A stretch of DNA of 64,000 bases from Pontibacillus salipaludis (lineage in GTDB: Bacteria; Bacillota; Bacilli; Bacillales; BH030062), in assembly GCF_014642405.1 (NCBI RefSeq), contig NZ_BMIN01000001.1, positions 62,001 through 126,000 on the forward strand, in the 5' to 3' direction. The translations under genes were made by a program, and so were the position numbers. Below, one piece after another: positions 1 through 10,372 of the stretch; within the stretch, counting starts at the first letter, position 1, and each line of letters opens with the position of its first letter. The notes beneath the pieces were generated by a model. That model was not told the origin of the DNA. It worked only from the letters and a program-made list of their open reading frames with translations, and did not search any database.

Positions 1-106
1 CGGGAAATCACTGGTTTTCCTCGGCGAGCTAGGGAACCTCCTCAGCCGGTACGCTAGAACTAGACTGGCTTTCTTCCCACGGGAGTTTCGCAGTTTCCAG
101 GCCCAC
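1..106. repeat. GC-rich imperfect repeat, partial copy
   Basis: This stretch is clearly richer in G and C than the surrounding genes and has no open frame of note. It carries the cctcctcag and cccacgggag words typical of the dispersed imperfect repeats found between genes in many Bacillaceae. It may be a diverged copy of the same family as the hairpin at 202-282. The assignment rests on remembered word patterns only. Confidence 0.35.
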
Positions 107-201
107 CTTTTCCATATGAGTGTGAACGGAAACAAGTCATGTGAGGAGAAACAAGATTAACTGGTGTGATCCCAGGACCGTTAACCTAGTTAACGTAAGG
201 T

Positions 202-282
202 CTAGCTCGGGGACTGGGAGACTCCCGCGGGGTAAGGAGGCTTTCCAGCTCCCCGCAGGAAAGCGAGTTGTCCCCGAGCTAG
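202..282. repeat. Dispersed GC-rich hairpin repeat
   Basis: A perfect 13-bp inverted repeat (202-214 with 270-282, core ctagctcggggac) encloses a second stem (gcgggg 227-232 with ccccgc 251-256). Read on the minus strand it contains cgctttcctgcgggg followed by aagcctcct, the signature of the bcr-like intergenic repeats of Bacillaceae. The element lies upstream of tepA. Bases 283-446 hold only the tepA leader, with no second gene visible. Confidence 0.55.
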
Positions 283-446
283 CCCAACGACTCATCAAAC
301 ATAACGGTCCTTTCCATTAATAGAGCCAATGTATTAAGAAAACAAAATGTAAAACATTCTGGATTAACAATTGTATTTTGTAAACGGTGCATGCTTCTTT
401 TTCAGTTCGCTCATACTAGGGATAATGATGAAAGGAGCGAGTTATT

Positions 447-1190
447 ATGGGAAAAGAAGAAACGACAAAAAAGGGCCAAGACCAAGAGCAAGAACAGGAT
501 CAAAATTCTCAATCTTCGTTAATGCAAAAAATTCAACAGCTAGGTCAATCCAATGTACCGCAAGCACCAGACTCAAACATTCACATTTTACCTATTATTG
601 GGCAAGTTGAGGGACATGTACAACTTCCTCCTAAAAATAAAACTACAAAATATGAACATTTAATACCTCAAATTATTGCTATTGAACAAAACCCTAAAAT
701 TGAAGGGGTCATCGTCTTGTTAAATACTGTCGGAGGAGATGTGGAAGCAGGTCTTGCCATATCTGAGATGATTGCTTCCTTATCAAAGCCTTCTGTTTCT
801 ATAGTACTAGGAGGGGGGCACTCTATTGGAGTACCCATTGCTGTAGCTACGAATTATTCTTTTATAGCAGAGACAGCTACAATGACCATTCACCCTATTC
901 GATTAACAGGTCTTGTAATTGGTGTGCCTCAGACATTTGAGTATTTAGATAAAATGCAGGAGCGTGTCATTAATTTTGTGACACATCACTCAAACGTATC
1001 AGAGGAGAAATTTAAAGACTTAATGTTTGCAAAGGGAAATTTAACTCGTGATATAGGGACGAACGTCATTGGCGACGATGCAGTTGAGTGTGGGTTGATT
1101 GATGCAGTTGGTGGGGTTAGTCATGCAATGAAGAAATTAAATGAGTTAATCGCTGAAAATAAACAAAAAGAACAGCAGGTGATCCAATGA
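447..1190 (+). CDS. tepA: ClpP-like serine protease TepA/YmfB
   Basis: The protein has 247 residues and belongs to the ClpP/crotonase-fold family (TepA, YmfB in B. subtilis, about the same length). The ClpP-type nucleophile region reads GGGHSIGVP near residues 121-129, with the catalytic His in the TMTIHPIR stretch that follows. The start ATG has an AAAGGAG site 10 bases upstream, which rules out the earlier overlapping frame at 371. The family is linked to degradation of small acid-soluble spore proteins or to protein export. Which role applies here cannot be told from sequence. It overlaps ylzJ by 4 bp, so the two are co-translated. Confidence 0.9.
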   Translation: MGKEETTKKGQDQEQEQDQNSQSSLMQKIQQLGQSNVPQAPDSNIHILPIIGQVEGHVQLPPKNKTTKYEHLIPQIIAIEQNPKIEGVIVLLNTVGGDVEAGLAISEMIASLSKPSVSIVLGGGHSIGVPIAVATNYSFIAETATMTIHPIRLTGLVIGVPQTFEYLDKMQERVINFVTHHSNVSEEKFKDLMFAKGNLTRDIGTNVIGDDAVECGLIDAVGGVSHAMKKLNELIAENKQKEQQVIQ

Positions 1191-1408
1191 TCCATTACAC
1201 TCCTTTGAGTGACTATGACATTATTGAAGATGACGTATCAAGCTATGAGAAACATCAGACAATGACAATAAATGGGAAAATGTGTAGAGTTGAACAGCTT
1301 GATGATGGATCTTATCAACTCGTTCAGTTGCTATCTACAGATCCTCAGGATTATTTAAATCAACAATATTTACCCGGCACAATTCTAACAAACGGCCTAA
1401 GTACCTAA
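1187..1408 (+). CDS. ylzJ: YlzJ-like protein
   Basis: This 73-residue soluble protein of unknown function overlaps the tepA stop by ATGA (1187-1190). Its size, acidic N-terminus and position between tepA and spoIIIE match ylzJ of B. subtilis. No catalytic motif, signal peptide or membrane segment is visible. Identification depends mainly on conserved gene order. The overlap implies translational coupling to tepA. Confidence 0.8.
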   Translation: MIHYTPLSDYDIIEDDVSSYEKHQTMTINGKMCRVEQLDDGSYQLVQLLSTDPQDYLNQQYLPGTILTNGLST

Positions 1409-1493
1409 GGAACGGGTATATTTGTTCGCTTCTTTTTATGCTATAATAGGGTCTGAAGGGTTGCCTATCCAAACGAGGCATACTTTGGAATGA

Positions 1494-1535
1494 AAATCCT
1501 GTAACGGCTTATGTTGCAGGATTTCTTGTTCTCTT
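1494..1535 (+). terminator. Probable terminator before spoIIIE
   Basis: An 8-bp stem aaatcctg (1494-1501) pairs with caggattt (1517-1524) and is followed by a T-rich tract. A TATAAT at 1442-1447 lies upstream without a good -35 box at 17 bp, so a short leader RNA is possible. A similar stem is used after recA. Confidence 0.5.
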
Positions 1536-1620
1536 TTTAGAAATATTATAGTAGCTAAGAGATGGATGTTGCTCATTTAATGGAGCAATTTACTATACTT
1601 GCTTGAAAGATGGTGAGCGA

Positions 1621-3954
1621 ATGGCGAAAAAACGTCAAAAAAAGAAACAAAAGAAAACACAAGTAAAAGATCAGGTTAAGTTTGAACTCATAGGTCTGTT
1701 ATTTATATTTTTGTCCGTTTTCGGGAGTGGTGCTAGTGCGATTTCCGGTGGAGCGATTCCGAACAGTTTAGAACATTTATTCCAATTCTTCTTTGGAGTA
1801 TGGTACTTTATTGTCTCCATTTTTCTATTTGTTGTGGGAATTTACTTAATGGTGCAGCGAAAATGGCCTATGTTTATACATAAACGATTTGTAGGCTTTT
1901 ATATTTTGTTTGCGGCCATACTCCTTTTAACACATGTTCAAACATTTGAAGCGGTGATGAAAGATAACGTCGAGCCCTCCATATTAAAGGTAACCTGGAA
2001 CCATTACCAAGCATACACTCAAGGAACCCTAGCTTCTTCTCAATTAGGAGGAGGGTTAATCGGAGGGAGTTTGTTTGCGTTTACCTATTATTTGTTCGCA
2101 CCAACAGGGGCTAAGATTGTTTCTATCTTTGCGATGATTGTAGGCATACTATTCTTAACAGAGATTTCTCTAGGAGACCTCTTAAGGAGTGTGTTAGGTA
2201 AAGGAAAAGAGTTTATGGGTCATCAGTGGTCTTCTGTAAAAGAACAACGAGAGCAATATAAAGAAAAGCGTCAAAGAGATAAAGATGAACAGAAAGATGA
2301 GGAAGAAGCTCCAATTGAATATGGGAATGGAAGTAAGCAAGGCAAACAAACAGAGCCTGAGTCAGAATCAGAGGAAGCACTTTCTTCTCCTATTATTCAA
2401 GACTTTACGGACAATGCTTATAAACAAGAGAGGATTTCTGGACAGAAATCAACTGCTCAGAGCTCTCAAGAATCTCATACTGACGAGGAAGGTTTAGCTG
2501 AAACTTTACCTCTCACAGAAATGGAAAACGTGGACTATCAGTTGCCTTCCTTGGACTTATTAGCAGAACCGACTCAAAATACCCAGCAGCAAGAACGTTC
2601 TAAGATCCAAGCTACCGTAAAAAAACTTGAACAAACTTTCCATAGTTTTGGTGTGAAAGCAAAAGTGACGAAGGTCCACGTGGGGCCATCCGTAACGAAG
2701 TACGAGGTCTATCCTGATGTTGGTGTGAAGGTAAGTAAGATCGTAAATTTACATGATGATCTTGCTCTTGCATTAGCAGCTAAAGATATTCGTATAGAAG
2801 CCCCTATACCTGGGAAGTCAGCGGTAGGGATCGAAGTTCCAAATCAAGAAGTCGCAATGGTTAGTTTAAGAGAAGTGATAGAGCCTCATCAGAGCCAATC
2901 CGATTCTAAACTATTATTTGGACTCGGTAGAGATATCTCAGGTGATGCCATTGTGTCTGAATTAAATAAAATGCCTCACTTATTAGTAGCGGGTGCTACA
3001 GGAAGCGGTAAGAGTGTGTGTATTAATGGCATTATTACAAGTATTTTAATGAGAGCCAAACCTCATGAAGTAAAAATGATGATGATTGACCCCAAGAAAG
3101 TAGAACTTAATGTTTATAACGGCATACCGCATCTTTTAGCTCCGGTTGTTACAGATCCTAAGAAAGCTTCCCGGGCTTTGAAGAAAGTAGTTTCTGAAAT
3201 GGAAAGAAGATATGAGCTGTTTTCAGATACGGCTACAAGAAATATTGAAGGTTACAATGAACATATAAGGAAACACAATGCTGAAAGTGAGGACTCTCAG
3301 CCACAACTCCCTTACATTGTAGTTCTAGTTGATGAGCTTGCAGACTTAATGATGGTTGCATCAAATGAGGTAGAAGATGCTATTACCCGTCTTGCTCAGA
3401 TGGCGCGTGCTGCAGGCATTCATCTTATTATTGCTACGCAGCGCCCATCTGTGGATGTTATTACAGGTGTTATTAAAGCTAACATCCCTTCTAGAATTGC
3501 CTTTAGTGTATCTTCACAAACGGATTCCCGGACGATCTTAGATTCAGGTGGAGCTGAGAAACTCCTTGGGCGAGGGGATATGTTATTCATCCCTGTAGGT
3601 TCTTCAAAACCTACTCGTGTTCAAGGAGCGTTCTTATCAGATGAAGAAGTAGAACGTATTGTAGATCATTGTGTAGAACAACAGAAAGCTCAATATGAGG
3701 AAGAGATGATCCCAGAAGAAGAAAGTGAAGTAAAACAAGAGGTGGACGACGATTTATATGATGATGCTGTATCTTTAGTATTAGAAATGCAAAGTGCAAG
3801 TGTATCAATGTTACAACGAAGATTCCGAATAGGTTATACTCGTGCAGCAAGATTAATTGATGCTATGGAAGACCGTAAAATTGTAGGACCTTATGAGGGC
3901 AGTAAGCCAAGAGAGGTTCTTGTTTCACAATCATCAGAGGAAATATCTTCTTAA
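1621..3954 (+). CDS. spoIIIE: DNA translocase SpoIIIE/FtsK family
   Basis: The protein has 777 residues; B. subtilis SpoIIIE has 787. Four hydrophobic segments lie in the first 180 residues, followed by a charged acidic linker (about 200-310), the RecA-like motor with Walker A GATGSGKS and Walker [10 protein letters not shown], and a C-terminal winged-helix gamma domain that reads DNA polarity sequences. It pumps the chromosome into the forespore or across a closing septum. I chose the ATG at 1621 because a GGTGAG site precedes it, rather than the frame opening at 1603. A strong terminator follows at once. Confidence 0.95.
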   Translation: MAKKRQKKKQKKTQVKDQVKFELIGLLFIFLSVFGSGASAISGGAIPNSLEHLFQFFFGVWYFIVSIFLFVVGIYLMVQRKWPMFIHKRFVGFYILFAAILLLTHVQTFEAVMKDNVEPSILKVTWNHYQAYTQGTLASSQLGGGLIGGSLFAFTYYLFAPTGAKIVSIFAMIVGILFLTEISLGDLLRSVLGKGKEFMGHQWSSVKEQREQYKEKRQRDKDEQKDEEEAPIEYGNGSKQGKQTEPESESEEALSSPIIQDFTDNAYKQERISGQKSTAQSSQESHTDEEGLAETLPLTEMENVDYQLPSLDLLAEPTQNTQQQERSKIQATVKKLEQTFHSFGVKAKVTKVHVGPSVTKYEVYPDVGVKVSKIVNLHDDLALALAAKDIRIEAPIPGKSAVGIEVPNQEVAMVSLREVIEPHQSQSDSKLLFGLGRDISGDAIVSELNKMPHLLVAGATGSGKSVCINGIITSILMRAKPHEVKMMMIDPKKVELNVYNGIPHLLAPVVTDPKKASRALKKVVSEMERRYELFSDTATRNIEGYNEHIRKHNAESEDSQPQLPYIVVLVDELADLMMVASNEVEDAITRLAQMARAAGIHLIIATQRPSVDVITGVIKANIPSRIAFSVSSQTDSRTILDSGGAEKLLGRGDMLFIPVGSSKPTRVQGAFLSDEEVERIVDHCVEQQKAQYEEEMIPEEESEVKQEVDDDLYDDAVSLVLEMQSASVSMLQRRFRIGYTRAARLIDAMEDRKIVGPYEGSKPREVLVSQSSEEISS

Positions 3955-3985
3955 AGAAAGACACCAATGTGTCTTTCTTTTTTTT
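3953..3985 (+). terminator. Rho-independent terminator of spoIIIE
   Basis: A perfect 12-bp stem (3953-3964 with 3969-3980) with a 4-base loop is followed by a run of T. It starts inside the spoIIIE stop codon. Confidence 0.92.
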
Positions 3986-4204
3986 ATGTCATACAAAATA
4001 GAGGAAACGCTTACGTTCTTGTATGACGGTGAAAGGGCCGTGGGAAGGGAAGTGAATCAATGTCAGAAAAGAGGATATTTTGATAAAAATAGTAGAATTC
4101 TATTTATTTATACTCATAAAAGTGTTATATTAATCTCGAATATGATGAGTCGAACGTCAGATGTCAGATCTCTTATAAGAGAAAACGCTTGGAGTGAACT
4201 ACAC

Positions 4205-4930
4205 ATGAGTATAAAAACAGATACACGCCATTTATATTTACAAGTCATTGATCAAATCAAGAAAGATATCGATAACGGAACCTATAAAGAGAGGGAGAAG
4301 CTTCCTTCTGAGTTTCAGTTATCGAAGTTACTAGGTGTTTCAAGAGCTACATTACGTGAGGCTTTGAGAATATTAGAAGAAGAGAATATTGTAACAAGAC
4401 GTCACGGTGTAGGAACTTTTGTGAATGCTAAGCCAATCTTCTCTTCAGGTATCGAAGAATTGTTTAGTGTCACTGAGATGATCGAAAGAGGCGGCATGAA
4501 ACCTGGTAGTCAATATTTGTCTACTGAGATTTTGGAAGCTACTGAAGAGGATGCTAAAAAATTTTATCCTTTCCATGTCGAAAAATTAGCAAAAGTCGAA
4601 AGAGTCAGAACAGCGGATGGTGAGCCCGTTGTTTATTGTGTGGATAAGATTCCAAAAGGATTGATTCCATTGGAGCACGTACACAAAGAAGATTCCATGT
4701 TTCAGTTGTTAGAGGAATATAGTGAAAAAGTTGTAGGTTATGCAGTCACTTTTATTGAACCAGTAGGGTATCAGGAGCGTATTTCTACAATATTAAATTG
4801 TGATCCAGACCAACCCCTTCTTTTATTAAAGCAAATGCATTATACAACAGATGACGAGCCGGTTCTGTATTCTAGTAACTACTTCAGGCCAGATACGTTT
4901 GGATTCCATGTATTGCGAAAAAGAGTGTAA
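4205..4930 (+). CDS. ymfC: GntR/HutC-type transcription regulator
   Basis: From the ATG at 4205 the protein has 241 residues, the same length as YmfC of B. subtilis. Residues 1-75 form a GntR winged helix ([20 protein letters not shown]), and the rest is a UTRA effector-binding domain. A GGAGTG site lies upstream of this start. The open frame continues upstream to 3893, but that part overlaps spoIIIE and its terminator and has no family resemblance. It sits directly before the nucleoside-type ABC importer operon, so it may control that operon. The ligand is unknown. Confidence 0.85.
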   Translation: MSIKTDTRHLYLQVIDQIKKDIDNGTYKEREKLPSEFQLSKLLGVSRATLREALRILEEENIVTRRHGVGTFVNAKPIFSSGIEELFSVTEMIERGGMKPGSQYLSTEILEATEEDAKKFYPFHVEKLAKVERVRTADGEPVVYCVDKIPKGLIPLEHVHKEDSMFQLLEEYSEKVVGYAVTFIEPVGYQERISTILNCDPDQPLLLLKQMHYTTDDEPVLYSSNYFRPDTFGFHVLRKRV

Positions 4931-5040
4931 GGGCTTACATTTTGTGTGGATTTTAAGGAGGTGGTGGGCCTAAGCGGAAGCAGGTCGTATGAATGGTCTC
5001 TAATCTATTAATCTTTTTAAATTCGTAGGGGGTAATGAAT

Positions 5041-6192
5041 TTGAAACAAAGTCGTATTTTACTATTAGCGTTACTATTAGCGCTAGGCATGGTTCTAGCT
5101 GCATGTGGCTCATCGGATGATGCTTCTACAGATTCTGATAGTGGTTCTGACAATGAAGACACAGAAGAAACAGATACAAGTTCAGATGATGGTTCTTCAG
5201 AAGGTACATCGAGTAATAACAGTGACTTCTCTGTAGCTATGGTTACAGATGTTGGTGGTGTAGACGATAAATCGTTTAACCAATCAGCATGGGAAGGGCT
5301 TAAGCAATTTGGTGATGATAATGGATATGAAGAAGGTAAAGGATACACATACTTACAGTCAAATGAAGCAACAGACTATGCTCCAAACTTAAATCGCCTT
5401 GTTCAACAAGGATATAACTTAATTTATGGTATTGGTTACAAACTACATGACGATATTGAGAATGTTGCAAAGCAAAATCCAGACACTCATTTCTCAATTG
5501 TAGATGATGTTGTTGAACAGCCTAACGTTGCTAGTATCACGTTCAAAGAACATCAAGGTTCGTTCCTAGTAGGTGTTGCAGCAGCTAAGAAAACCCAAAC
5601 AGATAAGATTGGATTTGTCGGTGGTGTAGATGGTTTCCTTATCAACAAATTTGAAGCAGGATTCGTGGCCGGAGCTAAATCTGTAAACCCTGATATCGAA
5701 GTAGAAGTACAGTATGCAGGTGGATTTGATCAACCAGCAAAAGGTAAATCAATCGCTAGTAACATGTATAATAGCGGAATCGATATTATCTACCATGCGT
5801 CAGGTGGTACGGGTGTTGGTGTATTCAACCAAGCAAAGGACATCAAACAAAGCAACCCTGATGAAAATGTATGGGTAATTGGTGTTGACCGTGACCAGTA
5901 TGAAGAAGGTCAAGTTGGTGACAACAACGTAACATTTACATCTATGATTAAACGTGTAGACATCGCTGTTGCAGACGTTGCTGAACAAGCAATGAACGGT
6001 GAATTCCCAGGTGGAGAGCAGATTGCATACGGTCTTAGTGATGACGCAGTAAGTGTTGCTGAAACAAATGAAGAAGCGTATACAGATGAAATTAAAGAAG
6101 CTGTGAAAGAATGGAAAGACAAAATCACTAGTGGTGAAGTAGAAGTTCCTCAAGATCGTGACGAACTTGAGACTTATGTAAACAACTTGTAA
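5041..6192 (+). CDS. BmpA-family substrate-binding lipoprotein
   Basis: The protein begins with a lipoprotein signal (hydrophobic segment ending LAAC, lipidated Cys at about residue 21). A long acidic Ser/Asp/Glu linker and a BmpA/Med purine-nucleoside-binding domain (MVTDVGGVDDKSFNQSAWEG) follow. It is the extracellular receptor of the ABC importer encoded next. I prefer TTG at 5041 because the AGGGGG site is 8 bases upstream. The ATG at 5035 would leave only 2 bases. The family counterpart in B. subtilis is NupN (YufN), which delivers guanosine. The substrate here is inferred. Confidence 0.88.
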   Translation: MKQSRILLLALLLALGMVLAACGSSDDASTDSDSGSDNEDTEETDTSSDDGSSEGTSSNNSDFSVAMVTDVGGVDDKSFNQSAWEGLKQFGDDNGYEEGKGYTYLQSNEATDYAPNLNRLVQQGYNLIYGIGYKLHDDIENVAKQNPDTHFSIVDDVVEQPNVASITFKEHQGSFLVGVAAAKKTQTDKIGFVGGVDGFLINKFEAGFVAGAKSVNPDIEVEVQYAGGFDQPAKGKSIASNMYNSGIDIIYHASGGTGVGVFNQAKDIKQSNPDENVWVIGVDRDQYEEGQVGDNNVTFTSMIKRVDIAVADVAEQAMNGEFPGGEQIAYGLSDDAVSVAETNEEAYTDEIKEAVKEWKDKITSGEVEVPQDRDELETYVNNL

Positions 6193-6210
6193 AAAATGTA
6201 AATCAGGCAG

Positions 6211-6252
6211 AAGGGGCTGGTCTTTCCTTGTAAGTCAGCCTCTTTTGTACCG
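6211..6252 (+). terminator. Hairpin after BmpA gene, possible attenuator
   Basis: aaggggctg (6211-6219) pairs with cagcctctt (6236-6244), with one G-T pair, followed by a short T-rich run. It lies between the receptor gene and its ABC genes, where partial termination would give excess receptor over transporter. Confidence 0.6.
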
Positions 6253-6416
6253 TTTTATAGTAAGAAAAGTCATCAAATGAAAAGGATATCCGACAACCGG
6301 CCTTTTTCATTTGCTGATTTTAATCTTTTGTTTGGATTTTTCAGACAGGTGGAGAGGATAACTCGATATTCTAAAAGGATATCGTGTTTTCTAATGGAAG
6401 TGGGGGAGTGAATAAA

Positions 6417-7946
6417 GTGGACTATGTTATTGAAATGTTAAATATTCGTAAAGAATTTCCTGGAATAGTAGCCAACGATAACATTAATTTACAGGTTGAA
6501 AAAGGCGAGATTCATGCTTTACTGGGGGAGAATGGAGCTGGAAAATCAACTTTAATGAACGTGTTATTTGGATTATACCAGCCAGAGAAAGGTGAAATTC
6601 GTGTCAATGGAAAGCCGGTTAAAATTACCAACCCTAACATTGCAAACGATTTGGGTATTGGGATGGTGCACCAACACTTTATGCTTGTTGATACGTTTAG
6701 CGTAACGGAAAATATTATTTTAGGATCAGAACCTAAGAAATCAGGAACAGTCGACATAAAAAAGGCAGAAGCTGAAGTGCAAGAGATATCAGAGCGTTAC
6801 GGACTTAAAGTGGATCCAACAGCAAAGATTAAAGATATATCTGTAGGGATGCAACAAAGGGTTGAAATTTTAAAGACTCTTTACCGAGGTGCCGATATCC
6901 TCATTCTTGACGAACCTACAGCAGTTCTTACACCGCAGGAAATCCATGAATTAATTGAGATTATGAGAACCCTTATTAAAGAAGGGAAATCCATTATATT
7001 AATTACACATAAGCTAAAAGAGATTATGGAAGTATGTGATCGTTGTACTGTTATTCGAAAGGGACAAGGCATTGGTACGGTAGACGTCAAAGAAACCTCT
7101 ACAACTGAACTCGCGTCATTAATGGTTGGACGAGAAGTTAGCTTCCGTACAGAGAAAACGCCTGCACACCCTAAAGAAGAAATCCTTAAGATTTCTGATC
7201 TTCGTGTCAAAGATGCAAGAGGAGCTGAAATGGTGAAAGGGTTACACCTTGACGTTAAAGCGGGTGAAATAGTTGGAATAGCTGGGGTTGATGGAAATGG
7301 TCAGAGTGAACTTATTGAAGCAGTAGCAGGACTAAGAAAAGTCGAATCAGGTTCAATACTATTAAATAATGAATCTATCACTCATTTCACACCACGAAAA
7401 GTAACGGAATCAGGGGTAGCGCACATACCTCAAGATAGGCATAAATTTGGACTTGTTCTTGATTTTCCGATTGGGGAAAATATGGTCCTGCAAAACTACT
7501 ATCAAAAGCCTTATTCTTCTATGGGAGTTTTAAATTATAAAGAAATTTATAAGCAGGCCAATAAACTGATCAATGAATATGATGTCCGTACACCGAGTGA
7601 ACATACCCCAGCTCGTGCTTTATCAGGCGGGAATCAGCAGAAAGCTATTATAGGTCGAGAAGTAGATCGTTCTCCAGATCTTTTAATTGCAGCTCAGCCA
7701 ACTCGTGGATTGGATGTTGGGGCTATTGAATTTATTCATCGGAAGTTAATCGAAGAACGAGATAAAGGCAAAGCTGTATTACTCTTATCGTTTGAACTAG
7801 AAGAAATTATGAATGTAAGTGATCGTATTGCTATTATGTTTGACGGTCAAATCGTAGCTAATGTAAAACCAGAGGATACAACTGAACAAGAATTAGGGTT
7901 GTTAATGGCCGGAAGCCAAGTAGAAAAGAAAGCAGGTGAAAGCTGA
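6417..7946 (+). CDS. nupO: Nucleoside-type ABC importer ATPase (double)
   Basis: This 509-residue protein carries two ABC ATPase domains in tandem, as in NupO (YufO, about 510 residues) and sugar importers of the RbsA kind. The first domain has Walker A GENGAGKS and Walker B LILDEPTAVL. The second has the relaxed loop GVDGNGQSE and signature LSGGNQQK, with LIAAQPTRG in the Walker B region, typical of the degenerate site. The GTG at 6417 has a gggggag site 6-7 bases upstream, so the longer frame from 6384 is not used. It overlaps the permease gene by 1 base. Confidence 0.9.
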   Translation: MDYVIEMLNIRKEFPGIVANDNINLQVEKGEIHALLGENGAGKSTLMNVLFGLYQPEKGEIRVNGKPVKITNPNIANDLGIGMVHQHFMLVDTFSVTENIILGSEPKKSGTVDIKKAEAEVQEISERYGLKVDPTAKIKDISVGMQQRVEILKTLYRGADILILDEPTAVLTPQEIHELIEIMRTLIKEGKSIILITHKLKEIMEVCDRCTVIRKGQGIGTVDVKETSTTELASLMVGREVSFRTEKTPAHPKEEILKISDLRVKDARGAEMVKGLHLDVKAGEIVGIAGVDGNGQSELIEAVAGLRKVESGSILLNNESITHFTPRKVTESGVAHIPQDRHKFGLVLDFPIGENMVLQNYYQKPYSSMGVLNYKEIYKQANKLINEYDVRTPSEHTPARALSGGNQQKAIIGREVDRSPDLLIAAQPTRGLDVGAIEFIHRKLIEERDKGKAVLLLSFELEEIMNVSDRIAIMFDGQIVANVKPEDTTEQELGLLMAGSQVEKKAGES

Positions 7947-8992
7947 TGCTCAGAGATCAACGATTCATCAATGTTTTAATACCCATTATCTCTGTCATTC
8001 TAGGGTTATTAGCTGGAGCCATTATTATGCTGAGCTTTGGCTATAATCCTGTTGAAGGGTACGGTGCATTATATGAAGGTGCATTTGGAAATTCCTACTT
8101 TATGGGTGAAACGTTTGTTAAAGTAACACCCCTTATTTTATCCGGTATTGCCGTTGCTTTTGCATTTAGAACTGGTTTATTCAATATCGGAGTAGAAGGG
8201 CAAGTGTTTGTTGGGTGGTTAGCATCTGTTTGGGTAGGTATTTCTTTTGAATCACCTATGATTATTCACCTTCCACTTGCGATTTTATCTGCAGGTGTAG
8301 CGGGTGCATTATGGGGGTTCGTTCCAGGTTTTTTAAAAGCCAAGTTTGGTGTTCATGAAGTTATTGTATCTATTATGATGAATTACATTGCGCTTTACAC
8401 ATGTAACGCTATAATTCGAAATGTTTTAACAGATCGATTAGATAGTACAGATCGTGTCGCTGATACAGCTTCGTTATCTTCGCAGATGTTTTATAACTGG
8501 ACAGGCTCTCGTCTTCACTGGGGAGCGATTATTGCTCTTGCACTTGCATTTGTCATGTGGTTTATATTAGAAAAAACGACAAAAGGATATGAGCTTAGGT
8601 CTGTAGGATTCAATCAAAATGCGTCCAATTATGCAGGTATGAACGTTAATCGGAATATTGTTTACTCATTCTTGATTTCTGGTTCATTCGCAGGAATAGC
8701 AGGTGCCATGCAAGGTCTAGGTACATACGGGAACATGTTTGTGCAATCTAGTTTTACAAACATTGGTTTTGATGGGATTGCTGTTGCTTTACTCGGTGGT
8801 AATACCGCTCTTGGTTCTGTCTTTGGAGCTTTCCTATTTGGAACGCTTAAAAATGGAGCGGGAAGTATGCCACTTGTGGCAAACATTCCTAAAGAGTTAG
8901 TTGATATCATTGTCGCTTTAATTATTTTCTTTGTTGCATCAGGTTATATTATTCGTTGGGCTTTAACACGCTTTAAAAGGGAGGGGAAATAA
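7946..8992 (+). CDS. nupP: Nucleoside-type ABC importer permease 1
   Basis: This 348-residue BPD_transp_2 family membrane protein has about eight to nine hydrophobic segments and the conserved GLFNIGVEGQ loop that contacts the ATPase. It starts inside the stop codon of the ATPase gene (TGATG), implying coupled translation. It forms the heterodimeric channel with the next gene product. The family counterpart is NupP (YufP) of B. subtilis. Confidence 0.88.
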   Translation: MLRDQRFINVLIPIISVILGLLAGAIIMLSFGYNPVEGYGALYEGAFGNSYFMGETFVKVTPLILSGIAVAFAFRTGLFNIGVEGQVFVGWLASVWVGISFESPMIIHLPLAILSAGVAGALWGFVPGFLKAKFGVHEVIVSIMMNYIALYTCNAIIRNVLTDRLDSTDRVADTASLSSQMFYNWTGSRLHWGAIIALALAFVMWFILEKTTKGYELRSVGFNQNASNYAGMNVNRNIVYSFLISGSFAGIAGAMQGLGTYGNMFVQSSFTNIGFDGIAVALLGGNTALGSVFGAFLFGTLKNGAGSMPLVANIPKELVDIIVALIIFFVASGYIIRWALTRFKREGK

Positions 8993-9949
8993 ATGAATAT
9001 CATTGATATTTTACTAGCGATTATTCCGGTAACGATTTTCTATGCTGCCCCTCTTATTCTAACAGCGCTTGGTGGGGTCTTTAGTGAACGTGCAGGTGTT
9101 GTAAACATTGGTCTTGAAGGTCTAATGGTTATGGGGGCTTTTACAGCAATCGTAACTAATTTGATGATGGCTGATACGCTTGGGAGTTTTACACCTTATG
9201 CTTCACTTTTGCTAGCGGCTATTATCTCTGGACTTTTCGCAATAATCCATGCTGTAGCATCGGTTTCTTTTCGAGCAGATCAGGTAGTAAGTGGGGTGGC
9301 TATAAACTTCCTTGCTCTCGGTGTTTCGTTGTTCTTAGTTCAAGAACTATATGGAGCCGGTCAAACTGGTCAAGTTTCAAGGCCAATTTACTCAAATGAC
9401 ATTCCCATCTTAAGTGATATCCCAATTATTGGGGAGATGTTCTTTACTCACCATGTTACATCCTATGTCGCTGTAATATTAGCATTTGTTGTATGGTTTA
9501 TTATCTTCAAAACACCATTTGGTCTACGCCTGCGTTCTGTAGGGGAACATCCAATGGCAGCTGATACAAATGGTATTAATGTGTATCGCACGCGATATAT
9601 TGGCGTAATCCTATCAGGTGTATTCGCAGGTCTTGGTGGGGGCGTATTTGCTTTAACCATAACAGGAAACTTCTCTGGTGCTACCATAAGTGGTCAAGGA
9701 TTTATGGCTCTTGCAGCTATGATCTTTGGTAAGTGGCACCCATTAGGAGCGATGGGGGCAGCATTTTTCTTTGGTTTCGCACAGAGTTTGAGTGATGTTG
9801 CAGCTGGAATTCCTTTACTTGAAAGCATTCCATCTGTGTTCTTGTTAATTGCTCCTTATGTCCTTACGATTCTTGCATTAGCTGGTTTTATAGGACGAGC
9901 TGAAGCTCCTAAAGCAATCGGCACACCTTACATAAAAGGTAGTCGATAA
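8993..9949 (+). CDS. nupQ: Nucleoside-type ABC importer permease 2
   Basis: This 318-residue permease of the same family has the conserved VVNIGLEGLM loop near residue 38 and about eight membrane segments. It begins directly after the stop codon of permease 1, with a GGGAGGGG site inside that gene. It completes the receptor-ATPase-permease-permease operon. The counterpart is NupQ (YufQ) of B. subtilis. A terminator follows. Confidence 0.88.
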   Translation: MNIIDILLAIIPVTIFYAAPLILTALGGVFSERAGVVNIGLEGLMVMGAFTAIVTNLMMADTLGSFTPYASLLLAAIISGLFAIIHAVASVSFRADQVVSGVAINFLALGVSLFLVQELYGAGQTGQVSRPIYSNDIPILSDIPIIGEMFFTHHVTSYVAVILAFVVWFIIFKTPFGLRLRSVGEHPMAADTNGINVYRTRYIGVILSGVFAGLGGGVFALTITGNFSGATISGQGFMALAAMIFGKWHPLGAMGAAFFFGFAQSLSDVAAGIPLLESIPSVFLLIAPYVLTILALAGFIGRAEAPKAIGTPYIKGSR

Positions 9950-9982
9950 TTCCCGGTTATTAGGGAAACAGATATATGCTTA

Positions 9983-10016
9983 GCCCTCAATGATAATTGT
10001 CGTTGGGGGCTTTTAT
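9983..10016 (+). terminator. Terminator of the ABC importer operon
   Basis: gccctcaatga (9983-9993) pairs with tcgttgggggc (10000-10010) using G-T pairs, followed by TTTTATT. Bases 10020-10220 hold no gene I can recognise. Confidence 0.8.
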
Positions 10017-10221
10017 TATTCCCCTCCAATTCCCCTGTATTGAATATTGCAACCAGTTTCTTCTATAGCTAAAAGGGATTTCAGGTCAATACTTTCTTCT
10101 ATACATATATCATATAGTTGAGCCATCTTAAAAGTATTTTTAAAGCATTGGCGGTCATGATACATTAATATGTGAAAATTCAGAAAAAACAAAAGGTTTA
10201 GCGAGGTAGCGCTCGGTTTTT

Positions 10222-10235
10222 TGTAAGCGTTTTCT
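10222..10235 (+). promoter_or_regulatory. CcpA cre site before symporter genes
   Basis: The sequence tgtaagcgttttct matches the cre consensus TGNAANCGNWWNCA at all positions but the last. It lies 24 bases before the small accessory gene, so carbon catabolite control of the symporter is likely. Confidence 0.65.
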
Positions 10236-10258
10236 CGAAAGGGGAGGGTGAGCTAATT

Positions 10259-10372
10259 ATGCTTGGTATGGAGAGTGTATCTATTGCTGTAATCTGGATT
10301 TTAACTGTACTTTCTACAATTGGGTGTGTGGTCTACGGAGCCGTGATGTGGAATAAAGGAGGGGACAGCTAA
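10259..10372 (+). CDS. Symporter small accessory protein
   Basis: This 37-residue protein is essentially one membrane helix (residues about 7-30) followed by MWNKGGDS. Small one-helix proteins with this VYG..MWNKGG ending are found directly before sodium:solute symporter genes in many bacteria and are annotated as symporter small accessory proteins. A GGGAGGGTGA site precedes the ATG by about 8 bases. The stop codon overlaps the start of the symporter (TAATG), which indicates translational coupling. The role, perhaps stability or assembly of the transporter, is unproven. Confidence 0.8.
   Translation: MLGMESVSIAVIWILTVLSTIGCVVYGAVMWNKGGDS

Noticed and set aside
371-610. Open frame overlapping the start of tepA
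   Set aside because: It lies out of frame with the well-supported tepA gene and has no family resemblance.
4002-4015. cre-like word aggaaacgcttacg before the GntR gene
   Set aside because: Both end positions of the consensus mismatch, and the distance to the gene is large.
3893-4204. N-terminal extension of the GntR gene
   Set aside because: It overlaps spoIIIE and its terminator. The family start with a ribosome site is at 4205, giving 241 residues.
4931-5040. Possible purine riboswitch before the BmpA gene
   Set aside because: Only about 110 bases with no purine-aptamer loops or pairing that I could find.
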